From JBGPGW01 sp046349515 (lineage in GTDB: Bacteria > Pseudomonadota > Alphaproteobacteria > CADEGL01): DNA of 64,000 nt. The notes under the pieces were generated by a model, which searched no databases, was not told the DNA's origin, and was given only the letters and a program-made list of their open reading frames with translations. A program made the translations under genes and the position numbers. The DNA lies in NCBI GenBank assembly GCA_046349515.1, contig JAXMCE010000015.1, positions 1-64,000 on the forward strand, written 5' to 3'. Positions within the stretch are counted from its first letter, which is position 1; every line of letters starts with the position of its first letter. This document shows, piece by piece, positions 28,019-37,040 of this stretch.

Positions 28019-28169
28019 GCTGCGGACTCCGCTTCGCTTTCGGCGGCACAGGCATAACCGAAGGCGGGTGGGCGCGCAATGGCCGCGCCTGCCGCCCATG
28101 CGCAAGTCCCTGGGACAATGATATAGTTACGCTTACGGTTGTGCGTCTTGAGGCGGGTTGGAGCGTCAC

Positions 28170-29012
28170 GTGGCCGACGATGGCGCGGGTCCGGTGAGCG
28201 ATGGCGACATCGACGCGTATGCGCGCGACGGCGTCGTATGGCTGAAGGGTGTGTTCGCTCCCCATTGGATCGAGCGTCTCGCCGAGGCGTTCGAGCGCGC
28301 GAAGGCCTCGCCCGGCCCCGAGGCCGTCGATCACGCGCCGGAAGAGGGGGCGGGGCGATTCGTCACCGATCTTTTCCTGTGGCGGCGCGACCCCGAGGTG
28401 CGGCGGTTCCTCTTCGAATCGCCCGCAGGCGCAATCGCCGCGCGCCTCATGCGTGCCGAGGCCGCGACCCTCTTCTTCGACACGATGTGGATCAAGGAGC
28501 CCGGCGTCCGGAAGCCGACCGCCTGGCATCAGGACCAGCCCTACTATCCGGTCGATGGCGACCAGCTCGCTGTCGTCTGGCTGCCGCTCGATCCTGTGCC
28601 GGAGGAGGTGGCGCTCGCCTTCGTGCGCGGTTCGCATCGCTGGCACCGTTGGTTCGAACCGACGCGCACGACCGATGGGACCCGTTTCGCAAAGGCGACG
28701 TCGTACGAACCCGTTCCGGACATCGACCATGCGCCGCCGGATACCTACGACGTCATCCGCAAGCGGATGGACCCGGGCGATTGCGTCGTGTTCCACGGCC
28801 TCACGCTTCACGGGGCGCCTGGCAACCCGCAGAAGCACCGCCGGCGGCGGGCGCTTTCGATCGTCTGCCTCGGGGATGACGCGATCGCATCGAGAAGACC
28901 GTCGACGCGGCCGCGCCTCGCCGATACCGGCTTCACGCCCGGCCAGCCGTTTCGCGGCCCTCACTTTCCGCGCTTGTGGCCGCGTGAGAATCGGGAGGGA
29001 GATCAACCATGA
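28170..29012 (+). CDS. Phytanoyl-CoA dioxygenase (PhyH)-family protein, tandem copy 1
   Basis: 280-residue Fe(II)/2-oxoglutarate-dependent dioxygenase-like protein. The iron-binding HxD is in WHQDQPYYP and the distal histidine in GLTLHGAPGN, with a downstream RRRRALS that may bind the 2-oxoglutarate carboxylate. The GTG start at 28170 has GGAG six bases upstream and puts the DAYARDGVVWLKG segment at the same position as in the other two copies; a TTG at 28158 is the alternative. Stop overlaps the next start (ATGA). Members hydroxylate diverse acyl-CoAs or small metabolites. Confidence 0.87.
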   Translation: MADDGAGPVSDGDIDAYARDGVVWLKGVFAPHWIERLAEAFERAKASPGPEAVDHAPEEGAGRFVTDLFLWRRDPEVRRFLFESPAGAIAARLMRAEAATLFFDTMWIKEPGVRKPTAWHQDQPYYPVDGDQLAVVWLPLDPVPEEVALAFVRGSHRWHRWFEPTRTTDGTRFAKATSYEPVPDIDHAPPDTYDVIRKRMDPGDCVVFHGLTLHGAPGNPQKHRRRRALSIVCLGDDAIASRRPSTRPRLADTGFTPGQPFRGPHFPRLWPRENREGDQP

Positions 29013-29836
29013 ATCGCGCGCTGTTGAGATCGATCACCGAGGGGGAGGTCAGGGCCTATGAGGAGGATGGCGGCGTTTGCCTCAAGGGCGTGATCGACCC
29101 CGCGTGGCTCGAACCCTTGCGGCAAGGCGCCGAGCGGGCGCTTCGCTCGCACGGCCCCTATCACTACATCCAGTCGTCGGCCGAGGATCCGGGCTTCTTC
29201 TACACCGAATATTTCCTTTGGCGCCGGTTGCCGGAGTTCCGCGACTTCGCGCTCAATGCGCCGGGCGGCGAGATCGCGGCGCGGCTCACGCGCTCGGGCG
29301 AGGTGCACTTCTTCTTCGACGGGCTGTTCGTGAAAGAGCCCAAGACCGAGCGGCCGAGCGCCTGGCACCAGGACCAGGTGTACTATCCCGTGGACGGCCG
29401 CAAGGTGCTCATCATCTGGTTTCCGCTCGACGCGGCGCCGGCGGAGACCGCGCTTCGCGTCGTCAAGGGCTCGCACCGTTGGGGCAGGCGGTTCGACGCC
29501 GTCATGCTCAAGGACGACGATCACATCATGCAGAAGGACGATCCGGGATTCGAGCGGCCGCCGGATTTCGATTCGGAGCCGGGGCGCTTTACCGTTCTCT
29601 CCTGGGACGTCGAGCCGGGCGACTGCATCGCGTTCAACGGCATGGCGGTGCACGGCGCGCGGGGCAATGCCTCCGCCACGCGCCGCCGGCGCGCGGTATC
29701 GACGACCTGGCTCGGCGATGACTGCGTCTTCGGCCAGCGAAGCGAGCTCGAGCCGCAGTACCAGGCGCTCGACTATCGCCTCGGCGAGCGCCTGACGGAC
29801 GAGCGCAATTTCCCCAAGGTGTGGCCGCGCGCGTGA
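29009..29836 (+). CDS. Phytanoyl-CoA dioxygenase (PhyH)-family protein, tandem copy 2
   Basis: 275-residue PhyH-type dioxygenase, clearly paralogous to its neighbours: RAYEEDGGVCLKG start, FLWRRLPEFRDFAL, WHQDQVYYP with the HxD iron pair, and MAVHGARGN with the distal histidine followed by RRRRAVS. The start overlaps the first copy by four bases, after GGGAGGGAG. It shares the charged surface loop DDDHIMQKDDPGFERP not seen in the others, which may reflect a different substrate. Confidence 0.87.
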   Translation: MNRALLRSITEGEVRAYEEDGGVCLKGVIDPAWLEPLRQGAERALRSHGPYHYIQSSAEDPGFFYTEYFLWRRLPEFRDFALNAPGGEIAARLTRSGEVHFFFDGLFVKEPKTERPSAWHQDQVYYPVDGRKVLIIWFPLDAAPAETALRVVKGSHRWGRRFDAVMLKDDDHIMQKDDPGFERPPDFDSEPGRFTVLSWDVEPGDCIAFNGMAVHGARGNASATRRRRAVSTTWLGDDCVFGQRSELEPQYQALDYRLGERLTDERNFPKVWPRA

Positions 29837-29866
29837 ATCGGCGGGCGTGAAGCGGAGGAGAGAGCG

Positions 29867-30709
29867 ATGAACAAGCGACCCCTGCGCCCCATCACGGACG
29901 ACGAGATCGCCACCTACGAACGGGACGGAATCGTCTGTCTTCCCGGCCTCTTCGATCTCGGGTGGGTCGAGCGCCTGCGGCAGGCGGTCGCGCTCGCGCG
30001 CACGCGCCCTGGTCCGTTCTTCCAGGATCACACCGTCACGGGCGAGACGACCGGGTTCTTCAGCGATCTTCACATGTCGCTTCGCGTCCCCGAGTTCCTC
30101 GCCTTTGCCAAGGAGTCGCCTGTGGCCGAGATCGCGGGGACGCTCATGCGATCGGGGCGCGTCAATTTCCTTCATGACGCGATGTGGCTGAAGGAGCCCG
30201 GCACCTCCCGCCGCACGCCTTGGCATCACGACCAGCCCTTCTACTGCATGGAGGGCGACCAGATGTGCATCGTCTGGCTGCCGCTCGATCCGGTCGGCAA
30301 GGCGGTGTGCCTCCAGGCGATCGCGGGCTCGCACCGCTGGGGCAATCGGTTCAGGCCCGAGCGCGTCAACGGCGGCTGGTACGAGGGCTACGGCGAAGGA
30401 GACGGGTTCGTCGAGCCACCGAGTGCCGCGGAGATGCGGCGCGACCGGCGCCGGCTGCAATGGGCGATGGCGCCAGGCGACTGCCTGGCCTTCCACGGCA
30501 TGACTCTCCACGGCGCCGAGGGCAACGGGTCGACCGCGCCGCGGCGTGCCGTGTCCTATGTGCTCGTGGGCGACGATGCGGTCTATGTCGAGCGCGGCAA
30601 GGAGACGCAGCCCAACTACGAGGGCCACGGGCTCCGCCCGGGCGAGGCCATCGACAACGCCTATTTCCCGAGGCTCTGGACGCGGCCGGGCTCGAGTCCC
30701 CGCGCCTGA
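29867..30709 (+). CDS. Phytanoyl-CoA dioxygenase (PhyH)-family protein, tandem copy 3
   Basis: 280-residue PhyH-type dioxygenase with ATYERDGIVCLPG start, the iron pair in WHHDQPFYC and the distal histidine in MTLHGAEGN. It is more diverged than the first two copies (for instance HHD for HQD and CMEGDQ for PVDGDQ). GGAGGAGAG precedes the ATG, 30 bases after copy 2. Together the three form a compact operon facing the aroQ and dsbA genes, and convergent with the latter. Confidence 0.87.
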   Translation: MNKRPLRPITDDEIATYERDGIVCLPGLFDLGWVERLRQAVALARTRPGPFFQDHTVTGETTGFFSDLHMSLRVPEFLAFAKESPVAEIAGTLMRSGRVNFLHDAMWLKEPGTSRRTPWHHDQPFYCMEGDQMCIVWLPLDPVGKAVCLQAIAGSHRWGNRFRPERVNGGWYEGYGEGDGFVEPPSAAEMRRDRRRLQWAMAPGDCLAFHGMTLHGAEGNGSTAPRRAVSYVLVGDDAVYVERGKETQPNYEGHGLRPGEAIDNAYFPRLWTRPGSSPRA

Positions 30710-30730
30710 CTGGGGCGCGCTTAGCGCGTC

Positions 30731-31474
30731 CTAGCTCTTCCGTGCGTCCTTGACCATGGTGGCGAGCCGCTCGCCGTCAATCGCACCCGGCGCCATCTGC
30801 CCGCCCACGATGAAGGCCGGCGTGCCGTCGATGCGAAGCGCGCGGGCCAACTCGAGGTTCTGCTTCAGCTCCTCCTCGACTTCCGCCGCTTCCATGTCGC
30901 GCTTCAGGCGCTTGGTGTCGAGGCCGAGTTTCTCCGCCGCGGCCATCACGACGGCCTCGCTCAGGCGCGTCTTCTGCTCCATGAGCGCCAGGTGGAACTC
31001 GCGGTACTTGCCCTGCTTGTGCGCGGCCAGCGACGCCTTCGCGGCGTAGGTCGATTCGGGACCGAGGATCGGCAGCTCCTTCAGGACGTAGCGGATCTTG
31101 CCGTCCTTGGCCACGGTACTGAATGTCGGCTCCACCACCTTGCGGCAATAGGGGCATTGGTAGTCGAAGAATTCGACGACCGTGACATCGCCCTTGGGAT
31201 TGCCCAGGACCGGCGAGACCGAGTTGTTGACGAGCTTGTCCTTGAACTTCTCGATCGCGGCCTTGGCGTTCTCGGCTTGCTGCGCCTGCTCGCGCGCCTC
31301 GAGAGTCTTCACGGCCTCGTAGATGATTTCCGGATGCTTCGAGAGGTATTCGCGCACGATGCGCTCGACCTCCTGGGATTGCTGCGGCGTGAACGCCTTC
31401 TTGTCTTGCGCCGAGGCGCCGACGGATGCGGCAAGGACGAGGCCCAGCGAGAGGGCGATCAGTCGGCGAATCAC
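30731..31474 (-). CDS. DsbA-family thiol:disulfide oxidoreductase (Com1-like)
   Basis: 247-residue periplasmic thioredoxin-fold protein. Signal peptide at residues 1-22 (LIALSLGLVLAASVGASAQ), a helical N-terminal extension to about residue 90, and the DsbA domain with CPYC at 107-110 in FFDYQCPYCRKV and the cis-proline loop IDGTPAFIVG. Introduces or isomerises disulfides in exported proteins. GTG start at 31474 after GGGAGG. Fits the 27-kDa outer membrane protein/Com1 type. Follows the M48 gene with 50 bases between. Confidence 0.9.
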   Translation of the reverse strand: MIRRLIALSLGLVLAASVGASAQDKKAFTPQQSQEVERIVREYLSKHPEIIYEAVKTLEAREQAQQAENAKAAIEKFKDKLVNNSVSPVLGNPKGDVTVVEFFDYQCPYCRKVVEPTFSTVAKDGKIRYVLKELPILGPESTYAAKASLAAHKQGKYREFHLALMEQKTRLSEAVVMAAAEKLGLDTKRLKRDMEAAEVEEELKQNLELARALRIDGTPAFIVGGQMAPGAIDGERLATMVKDARKS

Positions 31475-31524
31475 AGGAACCTCCCTTGCGTTGATGCCGT
31501 CGATGGCGCGTGAGGGGCCGCCAT

Positions 31525-32880
31525 CTAATCCTCTTCCTTCTTGCGTTCGGCCAGCTGCTTCAAGTCGTTCGCGCGCTGCCAGGCGGGCGAGCCGGGCTTC
31601 AAGCCGCCGAGCGCGCGGTCGGCATAGATTCGCGCATCCCCGTTCCGGCCCTGGATGAAGGCCAGTTCGGCCAGCTGGAGCGAGGCCATGCCCTGTTGTC
31701 CGTCGCGCCCATAAGCGGTCGCAAGCAGCTTGAGTGTCAGCAGGTTCTCGTCGTCGAGCCGCCAGGATTCTTCGAGATTGCCGATGGCGCTCTTGATGTA
31801 GGAGGGGTCCTGGCTCTCGATCTGCGCCTGGGCGAGGCCCGTGCGCAGCAGGCCGCTGTCGGGCACGAGCTTGACGGCCTTCTGGTAGGGCTCGATGGCC
31901 GCCGCCGCGTGGCCGTTCTCGAACAGCATCTGTCCCTTGAGCTCGTTGAAGTAGGGATCGTTGGGCCGCTCGGCCAGGAGGCCGTCGATGAGCGTCATCG
32001 CGCGCGGAAGATCGGGCTTGCGATAATAGGCGATGGCGCGCGCGTAGCGGCCTTCGAGGCTCGTGTCGCTTTCCGGATATTTCTGGAGGACGACGTTGAT
32101 CGGCTCGATGAAGCCGGTGAGCTTGGCCTTCATCCGCTTGTGCATCTCGTAGAATTCGGGCGGAAGCTTCGCGTCCTTGTAGGGCGAGCTGGCCAGGTGA
32201 TTCTCGATGAACTCGACGCGGGTTTGCGTGACCGGGTGCGTGCGCATGTAGGGGTCCTGCCGGCCGACGGTCAGCAGCTCCTGGTTCGACAGCACGCGCA
32301 TGAAATCGGCGAGGCCCTTCGAGGAAATTCCCGCCTGATCCATGAACTTGACGCCGGCGGCGTCGGCGGACGCCTCTTGGGTCTGGCTGTACTTCAGGAA
32401 GCTCGCGAGGATGGCCTGGTTGCTGCCGGTGATGACGGCCGCCGCCGCATCGCCGCGCCCGACCGCGGCACCCGCGAGCGCGCCCAGCACCATGGTGACG
32501 AGCGACTGCTTGCGCGCCTCGCGCATGCGTTCGTCCATGCGCGCGAGGTGGCCGCCGACGATGTGGCCCAATTCGTGCGCCATCACGCCGATCACCTGGC
32601 CCGGTTCGTCCGAGCGCATGAGAAGTCCCGTGTTGATGAACATGTTGAGTCCGCCCGCGACGAACGCGTTGAGCGAGCGGTCGTTCACGAGGAAGATCTT
32701 GATCTGTCGCGGATCGAAACCGCCGGCACGGAACACTGGTGCGGCATAGGCGCGGATGGTATTTTCGACTTCCGCGTCGCGGACGAGGTTGATCTGCGGA
32801 CCCTGCTGGCTGTCGGCCTGTCCGAGCAATCCGATGCTCAGCGCGATGCCGAACAACAGGGAAGCATATCGTTTGGCCAA
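31525..32880 (-). CDS. M48-family metalloprotease with TPR-like tail, BepA-like
   Basis: 451-residue periplasmic zinc protease. Signal peptide in the first ~24 residues, HELGH zinc site at 102-106, third ligand expected in the ASADAAGVKFMD segment, and a C-terminal half made of TPR-like helices (ALYARAIAYYRK..., LRTGLAQAQIES...). This matches BepA/YfgC, which degrades misfolded outer-membrane proteins such as stalled LptD. It lies upstream of the DsbA-like gene on the same strand, a combination consistent with envelope protein quality control. Confidence 0.9.
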   Translation of the reverse strand: MAKRYASLLFGIALSIGLLGQADSQQGPQINLVRDAEVENTIRAYAAPVFRAGGFDPRQIKIFLVNDRSLNAFVAGGLNMFINTGLLMRSDEPGQVIGVMAHELGHIVGGHLARMDERMREARKQSLVTMVLGALAGAAVGRGDAAAAVITGSNQAILASFLKYSQTQEASADAAGVKFMDQAGISSKGLADFMRVLSNQELLTVGRQDPYMRTHPVTQTRVEFIENHLASSPYKDAKLPPEFYEMHKRMKAKLTGFIEPINVVLQKYPESDTSLEGRYARAIAYYRKPDLPRAMTLIDGLLAERPNDPYFNELKGQMLFENGHAAAAIEPYQKAVKLVPDSGLLRTGLAQAQIESQDPSYIKSAIGNLEESWRLDDENLLTLKLLATAYGRDGQQGMASLQLAELAFIQGRNGDARIYADRALGGLKPGSPAWQRANDLKQLAERKKEED

Positions 32881-32973
32881 GAGGGTCCCTCCGCGCCGTC
32901 TTCTTATAGGTAGGGGCGTGGATGCGGCGCGTCAACGGATGCGCGCATTCCGTGCCCCATTTCCAACACAATC

Positions 32974-34137
32974 GTGAACGCCATGCCTCTCAAGATCGCC
33001 CGCCGGGCCGATATTGCGCCGTTCATCGTGATGGACGTCATGCGCGCCGCGAACGAGCGCGCGGCGACGGGTGCCGATGTGCTGCACCTCGAAGTCGGTC
33101 AGCCCGGGAGCGGAGCCCCGGCTGCGGTGATCGAGGCCGCGAAGGCGGCCCTCTCGCGCGATCGCCTGGGCTATACCGAGGCGTTCGGCGTCCCTGATCT
33201 CCGCGCGCGCATCCAGCGCCATTATGAGGAATTCTACGGCCTCGCCGTGCCGCTCGAGCGCATCGTGGTGACCACGGGCTCGTCGGCGGGATTTCTCCTG
33301 TCGTTCCTGGCCTCGTTCGATGTGGGCGACCGCGTGGCGCTCGCTGCCCCCGGCTATCCCGCTTACCGGAACATCTTGAAGGCGCTCGGCATCGAACCCG
33401 TCGAGATTCCAAGCGGGCCCAAGGAGCGCTACCAGCCGACACCGGCCCTGCTCGACGCGGTCGCCGGCCCTCTTCACGGCCTCATCGTCGCGAGCCCGTC
33501 CAACCCCACGGGCACGATGCTCGGACGCGAGGAGCTCTCGGCGCTCGCGACCTATTGCGCCGCACGTGGCATCCGGCTCATCTCGGACGAGATCTATCAC
33601 GGCATCACCTACGGCCGCGCCGCGACCAGCAGTCTCGCCATCACCGATGACTCCGTCGTCATCAACAGCTTCTCCAAGTATTTCTGCATGACGGGCTGGC
33701 GTCTTGGCTGGATGGTCGTTCCGTCCGATCTCGTCCGCGCCATCGAGCGCTTGACCCAGAACTTCTTCATCTCGCCGCCGACCTTGTCCCAGCATGCGGC
33801 GATCGCAGCCTTCGATTGCCGGACCGAGCTCGACGGCCGCATCGCGCGCTATGCGGAAAGCCGCGCGCTCCTTCTCGATCGGCTGCCCAAGGCCGGGTTC
33901 GAATCCCTCGCACCTTCGGATGGTGCCTTCTACGTCTATGCGGACATCGGCCGGCTGTCGAACGACAGCACGGACTATTGCCGGCAATTGCTCAACGAGG
34001 CCGGCATCGCGATGACTCCCGGGACCGATTTCGATCCCGAGCGCGGCCATCGGTTCGTGCGCATCTCCTACGCGGGTGCGCCGGGGGAGATCGAGGAGGC
34101 CGCGCGGCGCCTCGTCGCGCGGCGAACCTCTCGTTAG
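32974..34137 (+). CDS. Class I/II pyridoxal-phosphate aminotransferase
   Basis: 387-residue aspartate-aminotransferase-fold enzyme. VGQPGSGAP near residue 45, the SPSNPTGTML asparagine motif, DEIYHGITYG, and the PLP lysine in NSFSKYFCMTGWRLGW are all present. Transfers amino groups between an amino acid and a 2-oxo acid; sequence alone does not give the donor, though the family branch is near AspC/AlaA-type enzymes. The start may be the second Met at 32983. Convergent with the RNase gene 19 bases away. Confidence 0.9.
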   Translation: MNAMPLKIARRADIAPFIVMDVMRAANERAATGADVLHLEVGQPGSGAPAAVIEAAKAALSRDRLGYTEAFGVPDLRARIQRHYEEFYGLAVPLERIVVTTGSSAGFLLSFLASFDVGDRVALAAPGYPAYRNILKALGIEPVEIPSGPKERYQPTPALLDAVAGPLHGLIVASPSNPTGTMLGREELSALATYCAARGIRLISDEIYHGITYGRAATSSLAITDDSVVINSFSKYFCMTGWRLGWMVVPSDLVRAIERLTQNFFISPPTLSQHAAIAAFDCRTELDGRIARYAESRALLLDRLPKAGFESLAPSDGAFYVYADIGRLSNDSTDYCRQLLNEAGIAMTPGTDFDPERGHRFVRISYAGAPGEIEEAARRLVARRTSR

Positions 34138-34156
34138 GTCGCGTTTCCCTGCGCCG

Positions 34157-36577
34157 TTAGCGCGTCAGCCGATTCCACCAGCCTCGGCGCGGCGGACCCT
34201 GGGGCTCTTCACGCGGCGGCTCGGCCGGTGCCGGCTCGCCGCCGTTGGCTGCCTCATCGGACGCCCCGCGCGCGGGTTCCGGCTCGGCCGGCGCCTCGCG
34301 CGGCTCCGGAGCATAATGCCGCTCCACGTGGTGCTCCGTCGGCCGTTCGTGCGAGGCCTCATGGGATTCGGGTTCGCGCCCTCGGTCGTAGGATTCGCTT
34401 GGCTGCGATTCTTCGGGAGCGGCCCAGGACGGAGCTGACTCCGGCCCGGCGTCGTCAAGCGGGCCTTCTTCGCCCGTGCCGTCGCCTCCCTGGACGCGAT
34501 CGCTGCCCGACGCTTCGGGCGCGTGGCTGTCGTCGCGCCGCCGCCGCCGCCGTCCACCGCGCCGGCCTCGCCGTCTCCGCCGCCGTCCTTCGTCCTGGCC
34601 AGGTTGGGCTTCGCCCGGCCCCTCGAATGCGGGCGCTTCGCCCGCTTCTTCCGCCTCTTCGCCGGCTTCCATGCCTTCAGCGTCGAGCGGCGCGGCACGG
34701 GAGACCTCGTCCTGCGGCGCATGATCGCGCGGCGGATGATGATCGCCGTGCCGGCCGCCGCGGCGGCCCCGCCGGCGCCGGCCGCGCCGGCGTCCTTCGC
34801 CCGAAGGCTCCTGCGCTTCGCCTTCCGGCGCGTGAGTCTCGGCCGCGGCTTCGCTCTCCTCGGCCTCTGTCTCGACCTCTTCGATCTCCGGTGCCCGGAC
34901 CGCCGGCTGGACGGCCGGGGCCGGCAGCTGGCCGGCCTCGCGCGGCCGGGTGTGCTCGATCCGGAAGTTGGGCGGCATGAGGTGGTCGTCGCCCACGACG
35001 ATGATGCGGAAGTTGTACCGGTCCTCGATCTCGCCGACCACGCGCCGCTTCTGGTTGAGAAGATGGATCGCCACGCGCGTCGGCAGCGTGACCGTGATCT
35101 CGCTCGCGCGCTGCTTGAGCCCTTCTTCCTCGAGGGAGCGGAGGATCTGGAGTGCTGTCGATTCCGCGGACCGGCTGCGGCCCGATCCGCCGCAGAGCGG
35201 GCATTGCTCCGTGCTCGTCTCGACGAGACTCGGGCGGAGACGCTGGCGCGACATCTCGAGGAGGCCGAAATGGCTGATGCGCCCGATCTGGATGCGCGCC
35301 CGGTCGTCCTTCATCGCGTCCTTGAGGCGGCGCTCGACCGCGCTGATGTTGCGCGAGTCCTCCATGTCGATGAAGTCGATCACGATGAGTCCGGCGAGGT
35401 CGCGCAGGCGCAGTTGGCGCGCGATCTCCTCCGCGGCCTCGAGGTTGGTCTTGGTCGCGGTCTCCTCGATGTTGCGTTCCTTGGTCGCGCGGCCGGAGTT
35501 GACGTCGATCGCGACGAGCGCCTCCGTCGCGTTGATCACGATGGAGCCGCCGGAGCGGAGCTGCACGACAGGGCTGAAGATCGTGTCGAGCTGGTTTTCC
35601 ACCCCGAATCGATGGAACAGCGGCACGCTCGTGTCCGAATAGAGCTGCACCCGCTTGGTGTGGCTCGGCATGAGCGCCTTCATGATGGCGCGCGCGCTCT
35701 TGTAGCCCTCCTCGCCGTCGACGATGACCTCGTCGACGTCCCGACCGTAGAGATCGCGGATGGCGCGCTTGGTGACGTCGGCCTCCTCGTGGATGAGGGC
35801 GGGGGCGGTCGACTTGAGCGTCTGCTCGCGGATCTCGTCCCACAGGCGCACGAGATACTCGAAGTCGCGTTTGACTTCGGCCTTGGTGCGCTGCTGGCCC
35901 GCGGTCCTCAAGATGAGCGACATCCCCTCCGGCATCTGGAGGTCGTCGACGATGGCCTTCAAGCGCCGCCGGTCGGCCTGGCTCGTGATCTTGCGCGAGA
36001 TGCCGCCGCCGCGCCCGGTATTGGGCATGAGCACGCAGTACCGTCCGGCGAGCGAAAGATAGGTCGTGAGCGCGGCGCCCTTCGTTCCGCGTTCTTCCTT
36101 GGTCACCTGCACGAGAAGGATCTGGCGCCGCTTGATGACCTCTTGGATCTTGTAGCGGCGCTGGAAGCGCGCGCGTCTCCTCTGGACGTCTTCGCCCGCG
36201 TCTCCGCCGAGCGTCTCGACATGGCCTTCGCCCGCGGGCTGGGACGGCGCGCCGGCCTCGCCCCCGTTGGCCGCCTCGCTCTCGTCCTCGGAATGGGATT
36301 CCTCGGCCAAGAGCGCTTGCCGGTCCTCGACCGGGATGCGGTAGTAGTCGGGATGGACTTCGCCGAAGGCGAGAAATCCGTGCCGGTTGCCGCCGTAGTC
36401 GACGAAGGCGGCCTGCAGCGACGGTTCGACCCGCGTTACTTTCGCGAGGTAGATATTTCCTTTGAGCGGCTTTCGTGTCGTCGACTCGTGGTCGAATTCC
36501 TCAACTCGGTTGCCGCTGAGCACGACCACCCGAGTCTCTTCGAGGTGGGCGGCGTCGATCAGAATACGTTTGGACAT
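34157..36577 (-). CDS. rne: Ribonuclease E/G family endoribonuclease
   Basis: 806-residue RNase E-type enzyme that cuts single-stranded AU-rich RNA and scaffolds the degradosome. S1 domain at about 35-130 with a long charged insertion (SEDESEAANGGEAG...) typical of alphaproteobacteria; catalytic aspartates in DVNSGR and DFIDMEDSRN; zinc link in CPLCGGSGR near residue 445; catalytic core ends near 520. The remaining ~280 residues are low-complexity, with acidic, Arg-rich (RRGRRRRGRRGG) and Pro/Glu patches, the usual unstructured scaffold. It may be autoregulated through its leader. Confidence 0.94.
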   Translation of the reverse strand: MSKRILIDAAHLEETRVVVLSGNRVEEFDHESTTRKPLKGNIYLAKVTRVEPSLQAAFVDYGGNRHGFLAFGEVHPDYYRIPVEDRQALLAEESHSEDESEAANGGEAGAPSQPAGEGHVETLGGDAGEDVQRRRARFQRRYKIQEVIKRRQILLVQVTKEERGTKGAALTTYLSLAGRYCVLMPNTGRGGGISRKITSQADRRRLKAIVDDLQMPEGMSLILRTAGQQRTKAEVKRDFEYLVRLWDEIREQTLKSTAPALIHEEADVTKRAIRDLYGRDVDEVIVDGEEGYKSARAIMKALMPSHTKRVQLYSDTSVPLFHRFGVENQLDTIFSPVVQLRSGGSIVINATEALVAIDVNSGRATKERNIEETATKTNLEAAEEIARQLRLRDLAGLIVIDFIDMEDSRNISAVERRLKDAMKDDRARIQIGRISHFGLLEMSRQRLRPSLVETSTEQCPLCGGSGRSRSAESTALQILRSLEEEGLKQRASEITVTLPTRVAIHLLNQKRRVVGEIEDRYNFRIIVVGDDHLMPPNFRIEHTRPREAGQLPAPAVQPAVRAPEIEEVETEAEESEAAAETHAPEGEAQEPSGEGRRRGRRRRGRRGGRHGDHHPPRDHAPQDEVSRAAPLDAEGMEAGEEAEEAGEAPAFEGPGEAQPGQDEGRRRRRRGRRGGRRRRRRDDSHAPEASGSDRVQGGDGTGEEGPLDDAGPESAPSWAAPEESQPSESYDRGREPESHEASHERPTEHHVERHYAPEPREAPAEPEPARGASDEAANGGEPAPAEPPREEPQGPPRRGWWNRLTR

Positions 36578-36767
36578 CTAGTTCTATCTCCATGGCGTCA
36601 GCGCCCGCCCCGCCGCCCGTGGCGGCGAGGAGCGGGCGCATGAAGCCGGCATCACGACGGGCCTCCGCCATCGCACAGCTCTGTGCAGCGAAGCGCAAGG
36701 CGCCAGCGGAGCCATTCGCCGCTTGTTCGGCGATCTCCAAAGCCGGCTTCACGATTTCATTCGACAT
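36501..36767 (-). CDS. Possible small ORF overlapping the rne start (uncertain)
   Basis: An 88-codon reading frame upstream of and overlapping rne by 77 bases in a different frame. Its start has a good ribosome site (GGAAGG eight bases upstream). The first ~65 codons favour G or C in the third position and read like an alpha-helical protein (NEIVKPALEIAEQAANGSAG), but the part inside rne looks like shadow. It could be a leader peptide, the remnant of a gene, or chance in the GC-rich 5' leader. No family recognised. Confidence 0.25.
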   Translation of the reverse strand: MSNEIVKPALEIAEQAANGSAGALRFAAQSCAMAEARRDAGFMRPLLAATGGGAGADAMEIELDVQTYSDRRRPPRRDSGGRAQRQPS

Positions 36768-37040
36768 TCGCTTGACCTTCCGCGCGGCCCCGAACGGGGC
36801 TTCCTTGTGGCACTCCGTGCCGCGCGCCGACCGGTGAATCTGCCCAAGCCGAGGATCGGCCTTGTCCGGTCGCAATCAATAACCATCAACAACATAAGGT
36901 GAGAACCGCCCCTTCTCAATCGGTGATTACCTGCGGCACCGTCGAGGTCCTGGCCTCGGGCCCGGTCTCATGCGATGGTTTGGCTTGATAACAAAAAAAC
37001 ATAGGTATATCTAGGGGTAAGACAATGGTGGGCCTACTAG
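36578..37040. other. Intergenic region between divergent rne and amiC
   Basis: 463 bases. The rne-proximal half is GC-rich and holds the hairpin and the uncertain ORF. Two AT-rich patches stand out: 36870-36900 (ATCAATAACCATCAACAACAT) and 36980-37015. The second holds a weak candidate promoter towards amiC, TTGATA at 36985 and TATATC at 37006 with a 15-base spacer. A long leader for rne is likely. Confidence 0.4.
36600..36640 (-). promoter_or_regulatory. Stable hairpin in rne leader, just upstream of start codon
   Basis: Nested inverted repeat on the strand of rne: outer arms 36601-36608 and 36632-36639 pair over eight bases (GCGCCCGC/GCGGGCGC), and inner arms 36611-36617 and 36621-36627 pair over seven bases with a three-base loop. 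It ends 23 bases before the rne ATG. Such a structure could affect ribosome access or act as the autoregulatory element known from enterobacterial rne leaders, though the latter is only analogy. Confidence 0.4.

Noticed and set aside
28019..28169. AT-rich ATATAG patch between aroQ and the PhyH genes considered as a promoter
   Set aside because: A -10-like TATAGT is present at 28122, but no convincing -35 partner was found in either direction.
34523..36643. 706-codon plus-strand frame opposite rne
   Set aside because: Antisense to the RNase gene, which has clear catalytic motifs.
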